A DNA stretch of 27,902 bases from contig DDIR01000116.1 of NCBI GenBank assembly GCA_002338715.1, positions 4,804-32,705 of the forward strand. Reading direction: 5' to 3'. This document shows positions 1-7,867 of this stretch, in pieces. The position numbers and the translations under genes were made by a program. Positions within the stretch are counted from its first letter, which is position 1, and the number at the start of each line of letters is the position of its first letter. The DNA comes from Phycisphaerales bacterium UBA1845 (GTDB lineage Bacteria > Planctomycetota > Phycisphaerae > UBA1845). A model generated the notes under the pieces. It was not told where the DNA came from, searched no databases, and was given only the letters and a program-made list of their open reading frames with translations.

Positions 1-1607
1 CTGCGCCATCCGACACCCGCCTGGTGGTGATGATCGTGATCGATCAGTTTCGCGGGGATTACCCCGAGGCCTACAAGAGTCATTTCGTCGATGGCGGGTT
101 CAAACGCCTGATGCGCGATGGGGCATGGATGAACCATGCCTATCTGCAATACGGTTGCACCGCCACCGGACCGGGGCACGCATCCCTGGGAACCGGGGCC
201 TATCCATCGCAGCACGGGATCGTTGGCAACGACTGGATCCTGGTCAAAGAGAGCGGGGAAGGTCAGTACTGTTGTGGCGGAGGTGAGTTCAAGCTCACCG
301 GGTTGGAATCGCACATGGCTGACACGTCGCGGTCACCGTTGACGCTGAATGCTCCGACGCTGGGCGACCGGATGAAAGAGCACTTTGGCCCGAAGTGCCA
401 TGTCTGGGGAACGGCGCTAAAGGACCGGGCGGCGATTTTGACGGCGGGCAAGAAAGCAGACGGTGCCATATGGTGGCACACGCCGACCGGTAACTTTATT
501 TCCAGCAGTTATTACGGACCGGACATTCCCTCCTGGGTTCAGGATCTTAACAACGAACGATTTGTTGATCGGAAGTTCGGGAAAGAGTGGGATCGTTTGC
601 TCGATGCCAGCGCCTATCCGACGCGGTTCTTGAAAGGATGCGACGACGATGTCTGGCGAAAGCACAATCCAGAGGCATTCCCAAAGCCGCTCAGCGCGGG
701 GCAATCCGAACCCAATGCGGCTTACTATGCGGCGCTTTTCTCTTCGCCATTTGGCAATGACCTGGTGTTCGAGTTGGCCAAGCGCGCGATCAAAGCCGAG
801 TCGTTGGGATCCGACGCAGTACCGGATTTTCTCAGCGTTTGTCTTTCGAGCAACGACGTCGTCGGACACCGGTATGGGCCCGACAGTGACGAAGTGATGG
901 ACTGTTCGATTCGCACGGATCGACAGATCGCGGAGTTTCTTGAATGGCTCGATCACGAGGTCGGGTTGAAAAACTGCATTGTGGCGCTGTCTTCCGATCA
1001 TGGGGTAGGACCTGTCGCCGAGTTCGCGGTCGATTGCACTCACAGCGGCGGGAGGCACAATCCTGGCAAGATCGAAGAAACGCTTGAAAAGCAGTTGGCC
1101 GAAAAGTTCGGCAAGCCAGCCGACAATCGCAAATACGTCAAGTCGATGATGTTTCCCTGGCTCTACCTTGATGAGGATACGGTCAAGGCGCAATCGCTTT
1201 CATTGGCGGAGGTTTCGCGATTTGCCCGGGATGAAGTGGTCAAGGTTGATGGCATCGAAAAAGCGTTTGATATCGCCGACATTGAATCGGATGGCTTCGC
1301 TGCACAAAGTGAATTGCATCGGCAGATCGCGAACAGTTGCTATCCATCGCGAAGCGGGCATGTGTACGTGCACTGGGGTCGTTATTGGGCCAAGGGACGC
1401 AAGGTGGCTGTCCACGGCGCTGCGATGGATTACGATCAGCACGTTCCCGTGATGTTGATGGCCAACGGTGTTAAGCCGGGTGTATACGAAGAGGCGGTTT
1501 GTCCGACGGGGATGGTCGCGACGATCGCGCAGTTGTTGGGCATGCCGCAACGAAGCGAACTTGGCGGTCGCCCCTATACGATGATCCTCGACCCGTCGAG
1601 AAAATAA
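1..1607 (+). CDS. PafA-like alkaline phosphatase / type I phosphodiesterase, 5' partial
   Basis: Hydrolyses phosphate mono- or diesters with a two-zinc centre; this superfamily is usually periplasmic. The reading frame is open to the window edge (first full codon at base 3) and the sequence before the first in-frame GTG (base 24) already resembles the family core, so the true start and probable signal peptide lie upstream. Numbering from that GTG: Asp7 in VIDQFRGDY is the first metal ligand; Thr48 in TGPGHAS is the expected nucleophile; Asp278 and His282 form the DxxxH pair (NDVVGHRYGPDS); Asp325-His326 form the SSDHG pair; His473 in YDQHVPVML is the last ligand. All expected ligands are therefore visible. 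The aminopeptidase gene follows after 24 bases on the same strand, so the two are probably cotranscribed. Exact substrate (monoesterase or nucleotide pyrophosphatase/phosphodiesterase) cannot be told from sequence alone. Confidence 0.9.
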   Translation, partial: APSDTRLVVMIVIDQFRGDYPEAYKSHFVDGGFKRLMRDGAWMNHAYLQYGCTATGPGHASLGTGAYPSQHGIVGNDWILVKESGEGQYCCGGGEFKLTGLESHMADTSRSPLTLNAPTLGDRMKEHFGPKCHVWGTALKDRAAILTAGKKADGAIWWHTPTGNFISSSYYGPDIPSWVQDLNNERFVDRKFGKEWDRLLDASAYPTRFLKGCDDDVWRKHNPEAFPKPLSAGQSEPNAAYYAALFSSPFGNDLVFELAKRAIKAESLGSDAVPDFLSVCLSSNDVVGHRYGPDSDEVMDCSIRTDRQIAEFLEWLDHEVGLKNCIVALSSDHGVGPVAEFAVDCTHSGGRHNPGKIEETLEKQLAEKFGKPADNRKYVKSMMFPWLYLDEDTVKAQSLSLAEVSRFARDEVVKVDGIEKAFDIADIESDGFAAQSELHRQIANSCYPSRSGHVYVHWGRYWAKGRKVAVHGAAMDYDQHVPVMLMANGVKPGVYEEAVCPTGMVATIAQLLGMPQRSELGGRPYTMILDPSRK

Positions 1608-1631
1608 TCACGTTTCAACCAGAGAGACTCC

Positions 1632-2753
1632 ATGATTGATCCACGCGTCACCAAACTTGCAAACGTTCTGATCAACTATTCCACCGAAATGAAAGCGGGC
1701 GAAAAGGTCTTGATTGAGGCCATCGATGTGCCCGAGAACATCGTTTGCGAACTCATCCGCCTGGCCAGAGAAGCCGGCGCCGATCCGCTGGTGACGATCA
1801 AGAACAACCAGATCACGCGATCGCTCTTGATGCACAGCAGCGACGCGCAACTTCAAACAATTGCAGACGTTGAGTCGGCGCGGATGAAGCAGGTGCAGGC
1901 GTATATCGGCGTGCGCGGTTCAGCGAATATCACCGAGCTGTCCGACGTGCCCGACGAGCGGATGAAGGCGTATCAGAAGATCTGGTGGCGTCCCGTGCAT
2001 GGTGCGATTCGCGTGCGCGAGACGCGGTGGGTGGTGCTTCGGTATCCGTCGCCCTCGATGGCCCAGTCGGCTGGCATGAGCACGGAGGCGTTTGAGGATT
2101 TCTACTTCAACGTCTGCACGATGGATTACAGCAAGATGGCGGCTGCGATGAAACCGCTTCAGCAGCGGATGGAAAAGACGGACAAGGTTAAGATCGTCGG
2201 GCCCGGGACGGACCTGCGTTTTTCGATCAAGGGTATTCCGGCTGTCTGCTGCGACGGGAAGCTGAATATTCCCGACGGTGAGGTGTTCACCGCGCCGGTG
2301 CGCGATTCGGTGAACGGTACGGTGCAGTTCAACACGCCGACGGTCTACCAGGGGACTCGCCACGAAAACATCAAACTGACGTTCAAGGATGGCAAGGTCG
2401 TCGAAGCCACGGGCAGCGACACCGAAACGCTGAACAAGGTTCTCGACGCCGATGAAGGAGCCCGCTACATTGGCGAATTTGCCATCGGGTTCAATCCATA
2501 CGTCACCAAGCCGATGCTCGATATTCTTTTTGACGAGAAGATCGCCGGTTCATTTCACTTCACGCCCGGCGCCGCCTACGAAGACGATGCCGACAATGGC
2601 AACCGTTCGCAGATCCACTGGGACATGGTCTGCCGCCAGGACAAAGACAACGGCGGCGGCGAGATCTGGTTCGACGACGAGTTGATTCGCAAGGATGGCC
2701 TCTTCGTGACCGATGATCTGAAGCCGCTGAATCCGGATCAGCTCAAGTCGTAA
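1632..2753 (+). CDS. M29-family (thermophilic type) metalloaminopeptidase
   Basis: Removes N-terminal amino acids from peptides using a two-metal centre; members of this family are normally cytoplasmic dimers. The 373-residue length is close to the usual length of about 370-410. Candidate metal and catalytic residues are Glu217 (GEVFTAP), Glu282 (YIGEFAIGFN), His309 (GSFHFTPG), Tyr316, His329 and Asp331 (IHWDMV), in the order and rough spacing known for the family. No signal peptide is seen. The ATG follows a purine-rich AGAGAG ribosome site, and the gene sits 24 bases after the phosphatase gene, suggesting one transcript. It ends 37 bases before the stop of the convergent small gene. The family is clear; peptide preference is not. 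Confidence 0.92.
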   Translation: MIDPRVTKLANVLINYSTEMKAGEKVLIEAIDVPENIVCELIRLAREAGADPLVTIKNNQITRSLLMHSSDAQLQTIADVESARMKQVQAYIGVRGSANITELSDVPDERMKAYQKIWWRPVHGAIRVRETRWVVLRYPSPSMAQSAGMSTEAFEDFYFNVCTMDYSKMAAAMKPLQQRMEKTDKVKIVGPGTDLRFSIKGIPAVCCDGKLNIPDGEVFTAPVRDSVNGTVQFNTPTVYQGTRHENIKLTFKDGKVVEATGSDTETLNKVLDADEGARYIGEFAIGFNPYVTKPMLDILFDEKIAGSFHFTPGAAYEDDADNGNRSQIHWDMVCRQDKDNGGGEIWFDDELIRKDGLFVTDDLKPLNPDQLKS

Positions 2754-2790
2754 CTAACCGACATCGCCACTCCGTTCTTGGATGGAATGC

Positions 2791-2973
2791 TCATCGCGAA
2801 TCGGAGCCTTTGGGATCAATCGTAAGCCCGTGCTTCTTGGCGATTGAGCGAAGCGCTTTTTTCGCGTCTGCGCCTTTGTTGGCCCTGATCTCTTCGACGC
2901 TATTCTTAATCGCCTGAATATCGCCGGTCAGGCTTTCGATTTTCGGAGGTGTGTCGTCGTTGTGCATGGCCAT
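2791..2973 (-). CDS. Small hypothetical protein (60 aa)
   Basis: I do not recognise this protein. It is short, charged and predicted helical: residues about 12-30 (IESLTGDIQAIKNSVEEI) have a heptad-like pattern, and residues 34-48 are basic (AKKALRSIAKKHGL). An AAGG ribosome-binding motif lies 4 bases before the ATG, and an in-frame second Met is codon 3. It follows the large ATPase gene on the same strand after 70 bases, so it may be the last gene of that operon. The helical basic design could suit a nucleic-acid or protein-binding accessory role, but that is only inference. The good ribosome site and compatible direction are the main reasons for calling it real. Confidence 0.6.
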   Translation of the reverse strand: MAMHNDDTPPKIESLTGDIQAIKNSVEEIRANKGADAKKALRSIAKKHGLTIDPKGSDSR

Positions 2974-3043
2974 TGACCTTATCGTTTAAGCCTAAGAACT
3001 GCATCCGAAGCATTACATTTCGATCAGGTTTGTTCGTTCAATC

Positions 3044-5512
3044 TTAATCCATCTCAAATGCCGCTTCCGCGATGCCGTCGGGTCGGACGATGTATGGCGT
3101 CCATGCGAGGGCCAGTGTTTCGATGGTGATGTCGCTTTTTCTTGGGCGGATGGTGAGTTCCTCGAATTCGAGGTTGTCGATGTCGGCTTCTGCGCGGATT
3201 GTTTCGATTTCGCTTTCGAAGGTGGCTTCCATTTCTGCAAGTCGCTCTTGAAGTGCTTTGACGTTTTCGACGGCTCGGGTGACATCGCCTTTTTCTTTTG
3301 CGATTCGGCTTGCACTTCGGATGGTTGATGCCGCTCGCCCGACATTTCCGACGCTGGCTTTTTTGCGGCCAAATAGTGCGCCGAGAATGGTTGCGCCGAA
3401 TGACACGGCGGTCTGCACACCCTTGTCCTTGACTTGCGCTCTCTCACGATCCTCGCGCTCTTCGGCTTTGCGGATGCGTTCTTCGAGTGCGGTTAGTTTC
3501 GGCGCGTACTTCTTTCGAAGTTTTTCGATGGCCTGGTCGCGCTCTTCGTGCAGTAGGTGGCGAAGGCGGACGCGGAAGTCTGACTCGGCTTCATCGAGTT
3601 TGGAATACTGCTTCAACTCGCCCGACTTTAGGACGGTCTTTTCCTGATTGCGATAGAGATAGCTTTCAAACGTTTTGGACCATTTGGGGTAGCTCGTTTT
3701 GCGCTGAGCGATCGCCGGAAGGGGGGCATAGCGGGCATCCGGTTCGCCTGACATTTCGATTTCAACCGATTGGGCGACGTCGGCTGACTCCCAGATGTTG
3801 CTGTCCGACTCGCCGTCAAGCATCGCAAGCAGCGCCACATCGCACCAATCGTCGACGCCAGCCGACGCACGCACAAAGTGAAGTTTGCCCTTGCCGATGA
3901 TCAACGGCTCGTAGCGCAGGTAACCACCGTTCGGAACGCGCCGCGTCGCGGGCAGGAATACCTGGTTCACTCCGGGCGGAAGCGGTGGGGGATACGACAT
4001 CAATCCCGGATCGCTCACCGCAGCGGATGCTTGTTGTACGTTTCGCGGTTGCTGCGCGTTTGGCATGGACGGCGTCGTTGCAGATTGAGCCGCCAACGCT
4101 TTGCGTGCGTCCATCAATTCCTGAATCTGAGTGCGGGTGAGCGGGCCGCGTAGATACGACAGCGCCCACCGAGTGTGGAAGAGCGTTGGCTCGTCTTCGT
4201 GGACGTTGTTCATCAAGAAGACGCGACTACCCAAACTCGACAACACTTTTTCCGCCTGCGCGCGGTTCATGGTTGACGATGCGTTGGCGCTTTCCAGCCC
4301 ATCGAGCAATCGCATCTTGTCGCGTTCGGTTTGCAGGCGGCCTATGAACCACGTGCCCGTGTTGGCCAGTCCCTTGTAATCCAGATCGACCGGATTCTGC
4401 GTCGCAAGCATCACGCCGAGGCCATACGCCCGGGCCTGCTTGAGAAGCGTGAGCATTGGCATTTTCGAAGGCGGGTTGGCCGTCGGTGGGAAGTATCCGA
4501 AAATCTCATCCATGTAGAGAATCGCCCGCAGGCTGCCCGTGCCCGGTTGGCTCCGCACCCACGCGACGATTTCGTTGAGCAGGATCGTGACGAAGAACAT
4601 TCGCTCGGCTTCGGAAAGGTGCGCGATGGAAAGGATCGACACACGCGGTTTGCCTTCCTTTGTGTAGAGCAGCCGATCGATGTCGAGCGGTTCGCCCGTC
4701 ATCCATGCCGCAAAGCCCGGTGAGGCCAACAGGTTGTTCAGCGCCATCGCCAGCTTGAATCGATCCTTCGACGGGAAGAACGATTCAACGTCCATCACGC
4801 CAAGCCGCTCGAATGGCGGCGTCTGGATCGATTGAATCAGGCTGGCGACATCGAGATCGCGGCCTGCTCGCCAACTGCGATCGACGATGTTTGAAATCAA
4901 AATGTGTTCGCGACTTTGAATCGGATCGGCGTCGATGCCGAGTAATGCGAGCAATCCGGAGACGACGGCCATCAACCGTTCGCGCATCGCATCGTTGTCG
5001 TCAAGCAGGTTGGCCGGTGGGGCTTTGAGTGATCGCAGGATCATCAGCGGAAGACCGGTGCTGCTGCCGGGGGTGTAGATGTTGATGTCCGCGGCATCTT
5101 TGAAGCGCCCGATGCGGGCGCCGTCCTGATCCCAATCCATCAAACCCTTCTTCCAAAGGTTCGCGCGGTCGGCTGCGTACTCATCGGGCGTCATGCCTTT
5201 GCGGGCGGCTTCCGCTTCATCGATCCAAGGTCGAAAGTCAGCCGGCTGGAGTTTGGGAAACGCGAGCAGCAGGTTGCCGAGGTCGCCCTTGGGGTCGATG
5301 GCGATGGTGGGGATGCCGTCGATGGCGGCTTCCTCGATAAGCGAAAGGCAGAGTCCCGTCTTACCGCTACCGGTCATGCCGACACAGACGGCGTGGGTGG
5401 TCAGATCCTTCGCATCGTAGAGGAGGATGTCGTCGGTGATGGCGGCTTCTTCGAGGTTGTATTGCTTGCCCAGATAGAACGCCGCGAGCTTTTCGTAATT
5501 CGGGGTGGCCAT
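3044..5512 (-). CDS. HerA/FtsK-like P-loop ATPase with C-terminal coiled coils (DUF853/DUF87 type)
   Basis: An 822-residue ATPase of the HerA-FtsK class, whose members pump or translocate DNA or act as conflict-system motors. Walker A is GMTGSGKT at residues 45-52, followed by the strand TIAIDPKGDLGNLL (about 69-82), typical of this group. Walker B is at about 330-336 (ILYMDE, Asp335-Glu336), and the sensor-like segment ATQNPVDLDYKGLANTG follows about 40 residues later. The C-terminal third has two helical coiled-coil regions (about 638-705 and 760-800), with a Gly/Ala segment between them (SFGATILGALFG) that could be a membrane-interacting hairpin. A GAGGAG site lies 12 bases before the ATG, slightly far. 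The DUF3465 gene ends 37 bases upstream, so an operon is likely. No nuclease such as NurA is adjacent, so a canonical HerA-NurA end-resection role is not supported. Substrate is unknown. Confidence 0.85.
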   Translation of the reverse strand: MATPNYEKLAAFYLGKQYNLEEAAITDDILLYDAKDLTTHAVCVGMTGSGKTGLCLSLIEEAAIDGIPTIAIDPKGDLGNLLLAFPKLQPADFRPWIDEAEAARKGMTPDEYAADRANLWKKGLMDWDQDGARIGRFKDAADINIYTPGSSTGLPLMILRSLKAPPANLLDDNDAMRERLMAVVSGLLALLGIDADPIQSREHILISNIVDRSWRAGRDLDVASLIQSIQTPPFERLGVMDVESFFPSKDRFKLAMALNNLLASPGFAAWMTGEPLDIDRLLYTKEGKPRVSILSIAHLSEAERMFFVTILLNEIVAWVRSQPGTGSLRAILYMDEIFGYFPPTANPPSKMPMLTLLKQARAYGLGVMLATQNPVDLDYKGLANTGTWFIGRLQTERDKMRLLDGLESANASSTMNRAQAEKVLSSLGSRVFLMNNVHEDEPTLFHTRWALSYLRGPLTRTQIQELMDARKALAAQSATTPSMPNAQQPRNVQQASAAVSDPGLMSYPPPLPPGVNQVFLPATRRVPNGGYLRYEPLIIGKGKLHFVRASAGVDDWCDVALLAMLDGESDSNIWESADVAQSVEIEMSGEPDARYAPLPAIAQRKTSYPKWSKTFESYLYRNQEKTVLKSGELKQYSKLDEAESDFRVRLRHLLHEERDQAIEKLRKKYAPKLTALEERIRKAEEREDRERAQVKDKGVQTAVSFGATILGALFGRKKASVGNVGRAASTIRSASRIAKEKGDVTRAVENVKALQERLAEMEATFESEIETIRAEADIDNLEFEELTIRPRKSDITIETLALAWTPYIVRPDGIAEAAFEMD

Positions 5513-5549
5513 TGGGTTGAGGTTCTCCTCACGTGTTGCGTTGATTAAC

Positions 5550-6047
5550 TTATTTGTATTCGCGTCCGTCGTGTCGAATCCAACCGCCCGGATGCCTGTT
5601 GGCTGGGTCGCGATGGGTCCAATGGATCACGCCGTCGCGTTCGTTGGTTTCGTATTGGCCGCGGAACCGGATGGCGTCGCCTTCGCTGACGGGGACGCGT
5701 TTCGCAAGATCGATGTTGTGGGCGATGAGCAGCGTGCGGCCGGAGTCCAACCGCACGATAAATCGCTGATGCCGCGAGCCGTCGTTGTCATCGGGCAGCG
5801 TTTTGGTGACGGTGGCCGACGCCTGGATGATCTCGCCGGACAAGCCGTCGCGGATGATCGATTCGATACGAGCTTTCGGTGTGTCGGTGCTGTCTGATGG
5901 ATTGGCCGTCGAAACGGATGACGTGGGATTGGAGGTCGCGGCTGGCGAATCGGCAAACCCACCCCATTGCTTGCCGGCATATGCGATGAGCGCAACGACA
6001 ATGACCAGGGCGGCTTGCAGCGGTGTTCGTTTTCGACGTCGAGGCAT
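5550..6047 (-). CDS. DUF3465 domain protein with N-terminal membrane anchor
   Basis: The start is placed at the ATG giving MPRRRKRTPLQ, a basic stretch followed by a hydrophobic segment (AALVIVVALIAYAG, about residues 11-24), i.e. a signal anchor; the longer open frame upstream overlaps the hairpin repeat at 6093-6154 and looks noncoding. A Ser/Thr/Pro-rich linker (about 33-56) leads to a compact domain ending in VIHWTHRDPANRHPGGWI, the hallmark of DUF3465. That family resembles an OB-like domain in small exported bacterial proteins of unknown activity. No clear Shine-Dalgarno precedes the chosen ATG, so the start is the weakest part. It lies directly upstream of the HerA-like ATPase gene and is probably cotranscribed with it, although no functional link between the two families is known to me. 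Confidence 0.8.
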   Translation of the reverse strand: MPRRRKRTPLQAALVIVVALIAYAGKQWGGFADSPAATSNPTSSVSTANPSDSTDTPKARIESIIRDGLSGEIIQASATVTKTLPDDNDGSRHQRFIVRLDSGRTLLIAHNIDLAKRVPVSEGDAIRFRGQYETNERDGVIHWTHRDPANRHPGGWIRHDGREYK

Positions 6048-6092
6048 GCGGCGTATGTTAGCGGGGCAGAGAATCCGGGCCAACCGATGACT

Positions 6093-6154
6093 GTAGGGTC
6101 CGCTGTGCGGACCATTTGTGCGTAACTCTGAACGGTCCGCACAGCGGACCCTAC
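6093..6154. repeat. REP-like double hairpin (BIME), family A
   Basis: Two 21-base units in head-to-head orientation, perfectly inverted (6093-6113 and 6134-6154), separated by 20 bases. Each unit has a GTAG foot followed by a 7-bp stem GGTCCGC/GCGGACC and a 3-base loop TGT. A GTAG-like tetranucleotide before a short palindrome is the known mark of bacterial REP sequences moved by RAYT transposases (TnpA-REP). It lies in the gap upstream of the DUF3465 gene. The whole 62 bases could also fold as one long hairpin in RNA; no T-run follows it, so a terminator role is not obvious. Confidence 0.85.
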
Positions 6155-6616
6155 ATGGATGGATGCGCGATGCTGTCTTGGGTCTGCGGTAATCAGTAGC
6201 CCGGGGTGCGGCGAAGGCTTTCACCCTCGATCGCAACCCCGAGCAGGCTGGCGGATCGACCGCACGATCGATCCAACAATCCATAGCCGCGGGCGGGGCT
6301 GGTTTGACACGCAGCCGTCGATTGCACGCAATTCACACGCCAATTGCCGGGAACGGTGATTCTTGCGGCTGGCGGGGTTGTCATCATCGAGATTGGGCGT
6401 TATAAGTGCCGCGTTCGTATCGTGATCAGCCCGAAAGCGAGCCCCGACCGGTCATCCGGCGAGTGGCATTTCCGCCATCTGGAAAGCGGCATTTCAGGGC
6501 GAATCGCGATTGTCCGAAGAGCACAATACAGACGTCGCAAGCAAGAAATCACAGGCCCGTCCGCCGATAAGCGAGGGGCCAAAACGCGACGAATCCGTGC
6601 GAGAAGCACGACCTTC
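6155..6616. other. Gene-free stretch before tRNA-Phe
   Basis: No convincing protein gene is present on either strand; the open frames here lack ribosome sites and resemble no family known to me. The stretch holds a promoter-like site (6378-6406) and a small hairpin just before the tRNA (CGTGC stem at 6596-6600, pairing with GCACG at 6606-6610, loop GAGAA). Otherwise nothing recognised. Confidence 0.5.
6378..6406 (+). promoter_or_regulatory. Sigma-70-like promoter upstream of tRNA-Phe
   Basis: A -35 box TTGTCA (6378-6383) and a -10 box TATAAG (6401-6406) are separated by exactly 17 bases. The expected transcript start is near 6413, about 200 bases before the mature tRNA, which is long for a tRNA leader. 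It may drive the tRNA or an unannotated small RNA. Confidence 0.5.
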
Positions 6617-6689
6617 GGGCAGGTAGCTCAGTTGGTAGAGCAATGGACTGAAAATCCATGTGTCGGCGGTTCAAGTCCGCCCCTGCCCA
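6617..6689 (+). tRNA. tRNA-Phe (anticodon GAA)
   Basis: A full cloverleaf can be folded by eye: acceptor stem GGGCAGG (6617-6623) pairs perfectly with CCTGCCC (6682-6688); D arm GCTC/GAGC; anticodon stem ATGGA/TCCAT with loop CTGAAAA, anticodon GAA at 6650-6652; variable loop GTGTC; T arm GGCGG/CCGCC with loop TTCAAGT; discriminator A at 6689. The 3' CCA is not encoded, so it must be added after transcription. Confidence 0.97.
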
Positions 6690-6878
6690 GTTATTGATGC
6701 CTCCGTAAGCCATCGCTTGCACCACCGCTATATTTGCCAACCCCTATTCAATCCGGTCTGGCGTGCCATTCGCCGCTCAGCGAGAAAGCAATCGACACCT
6801 GACATGGCGATACCCGATGCGGTAATCGATCTTCTGCACAGACACGAATCAGTGCATGCAATTCACCCGCTTGATTCC

Positions 6879-7568
6879 TTATGTGTGACGCCGTCGAAGG
6901 GCCAGCAGCGTGCCGAGAAACAGGGCCACCCCTGTTGATGGCTCCGGTGTGACAACCACGTTATCGACAAAAACTTCCGCTTGGAGATCGCTGCTGGAGC
7001 CGGACGCATACCCCCTGAACAGGAACTTGACCGACGCTACATCGGCAGGATTGATGCCCGGATTATTTGCAAGCAATTCCGGGAATCCGATATCGTACGA
7101 ATGCATGGCATCGTCTGCGATCGTGTTGTAGCTGTGGATGGGCGTATCGAATTGAACAAGCGGCCACGTTGACGTCGTTCGAAGGTATGCCGTCCATCCA
7201 AGGACGGTGTCGTTTTGGTCGACGAAGGCAAAGTATGCACCCGCATCGGCATAAATGTTGGAATTAGATCCGGTGGGACTCGACGCATTCGCTTCCATGT
7301 CAAACTCGAACCTTAAGTTCGCGTCGTAAGCGTAGTTGGTCTCAAACCAGACTTCTGAAAAGCCGGTTTTATAAACATGACCCATCTGGCTGCTGTTGTG
7401 TGTCACGACGTTCGCGATATTGGTTCCCTGCAGTTGGCGGCCATCAATATGCCATGCGTCCAACGTCCCATCTTCAAAATCATCTGCAAAGAGAACTGCG
7501 CCCTGCGCCGGGGCAGCAGCGATCACGAACAACGTACCGACGATCGGAAGAATAAATTGCAATTTCAT
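6879..7568 (-). CDS. PEP-CTERM sorting-domain exported protein
   Basis: A 229-residue secreted protein. The chosen ATG has an AAAGGG ribosome site 6 bases upstream and gives a proper signal peptide (MKLQFILPIVGTLFVIAAAPAQG, cleavage near residue 23). The body begins FADDFEDGTLDAWH, a start common to jelly-roll/lectin-like extracellular domains in planctomycetes, and is beta-rich with no catalytic motif that I recognise. The C-terminus has the three-part PEP-CTERM signal: PEPST, a hydrophobic segment (GVALFLGTLLAL) and a basic RRRH tail. In known systems this tail is processed by an exosortase and the protein goes to the cell surface or extracellular matrix; no exosortase is in this window. 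The open frame extends further upstream but lacks signal-like sequence there. Confidence 0.85.
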   Translation of the reverse strand: MKLQFILPIVGTLFVIAAAPAQGAVLFADDFEDGTLDAWHIDGRQLQGTNIANVVTHNSSQMGHVYKTGFSEVWFETNYAYDANLRFEFDMEANASSPTGSNSNIYADAGAYFAFVDQNDTVLGWTAYLRTTSTWPLVQFDTPIHSYNTIADDAMHSYDIGFPELLANNPGINPADVASVKFLFRGYASGSSSDLQAEVFVDNVVVTPEPSTGVALFLGTLLALRRRHT

Positions 7569-7631
7569 GGAGAGCCCTTTCAAGAATACGAGTTTCGACG
7601 ATTTCATCCAAACTCTGACTCTCCCATTGAG

Positions 7632-7661
7632 AGTATACAGGATCGATTGGTAGTAATTCAA
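7632..7661 (-). promoter_or_regulatory. Promoter for the PEP-CTERM gene, with a small palindrome at its start site
   Basis: Read on the minus strand, TTGAAT (7656-7661) and TATACT (7632-7637) are spaced by 18 bases and predict a start near 7625, about 57 bases before the ATG. A perfect 6-bp inverted repeat, ACTCTC (7618-7623) and GAGAGT (7629-7634) with a 5-base gap, overlaps the -10 box and start, and could be an operator or a 5' hairpin. Confidence 0.45.
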
Positions 7662-7867
7662 TTGGTGCGGCGATGCAGATGTAATCTTTTTGGCAAGAAC
7701 CCGAACCATTGCGGCGGCTTGAAATATGTGCGATAAACTTCTGGTTGGCTCCTTCCAACAAATCCCGCCGCGCCTTGACATGACCCAACGGAGCATGATA
7801 CATCGAGCCGAATACTCAAGTTTTGTAGCTTGAGATGTGCCCGTTTGACTGCAATGGCAGAAGCATC

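Noticed and set aside
417..1193. 258-codon open frame on the minus strand inside the phosphatase gene
   Set aside because: It is opposite a gene with all catalytic motifs intact and shows no family resemblance; it arises from the codon bias of the plus-strand gene.
6344..6697. Open frame of 117 codons across the tRNA
   Set aside because: Its end (QVAQLVEQ...GGSSPP) is the well-known artefact of translating a tRNA gene; it has no ribosome site.
7692..7708. Sigma-54-like site upstream of the PEP-CTERM gene (minus strand TGGTTC...TTGCC)
   Set aside because: The GG and GC are 11 bases apart rather than the required 10, and the -24 element is poor.
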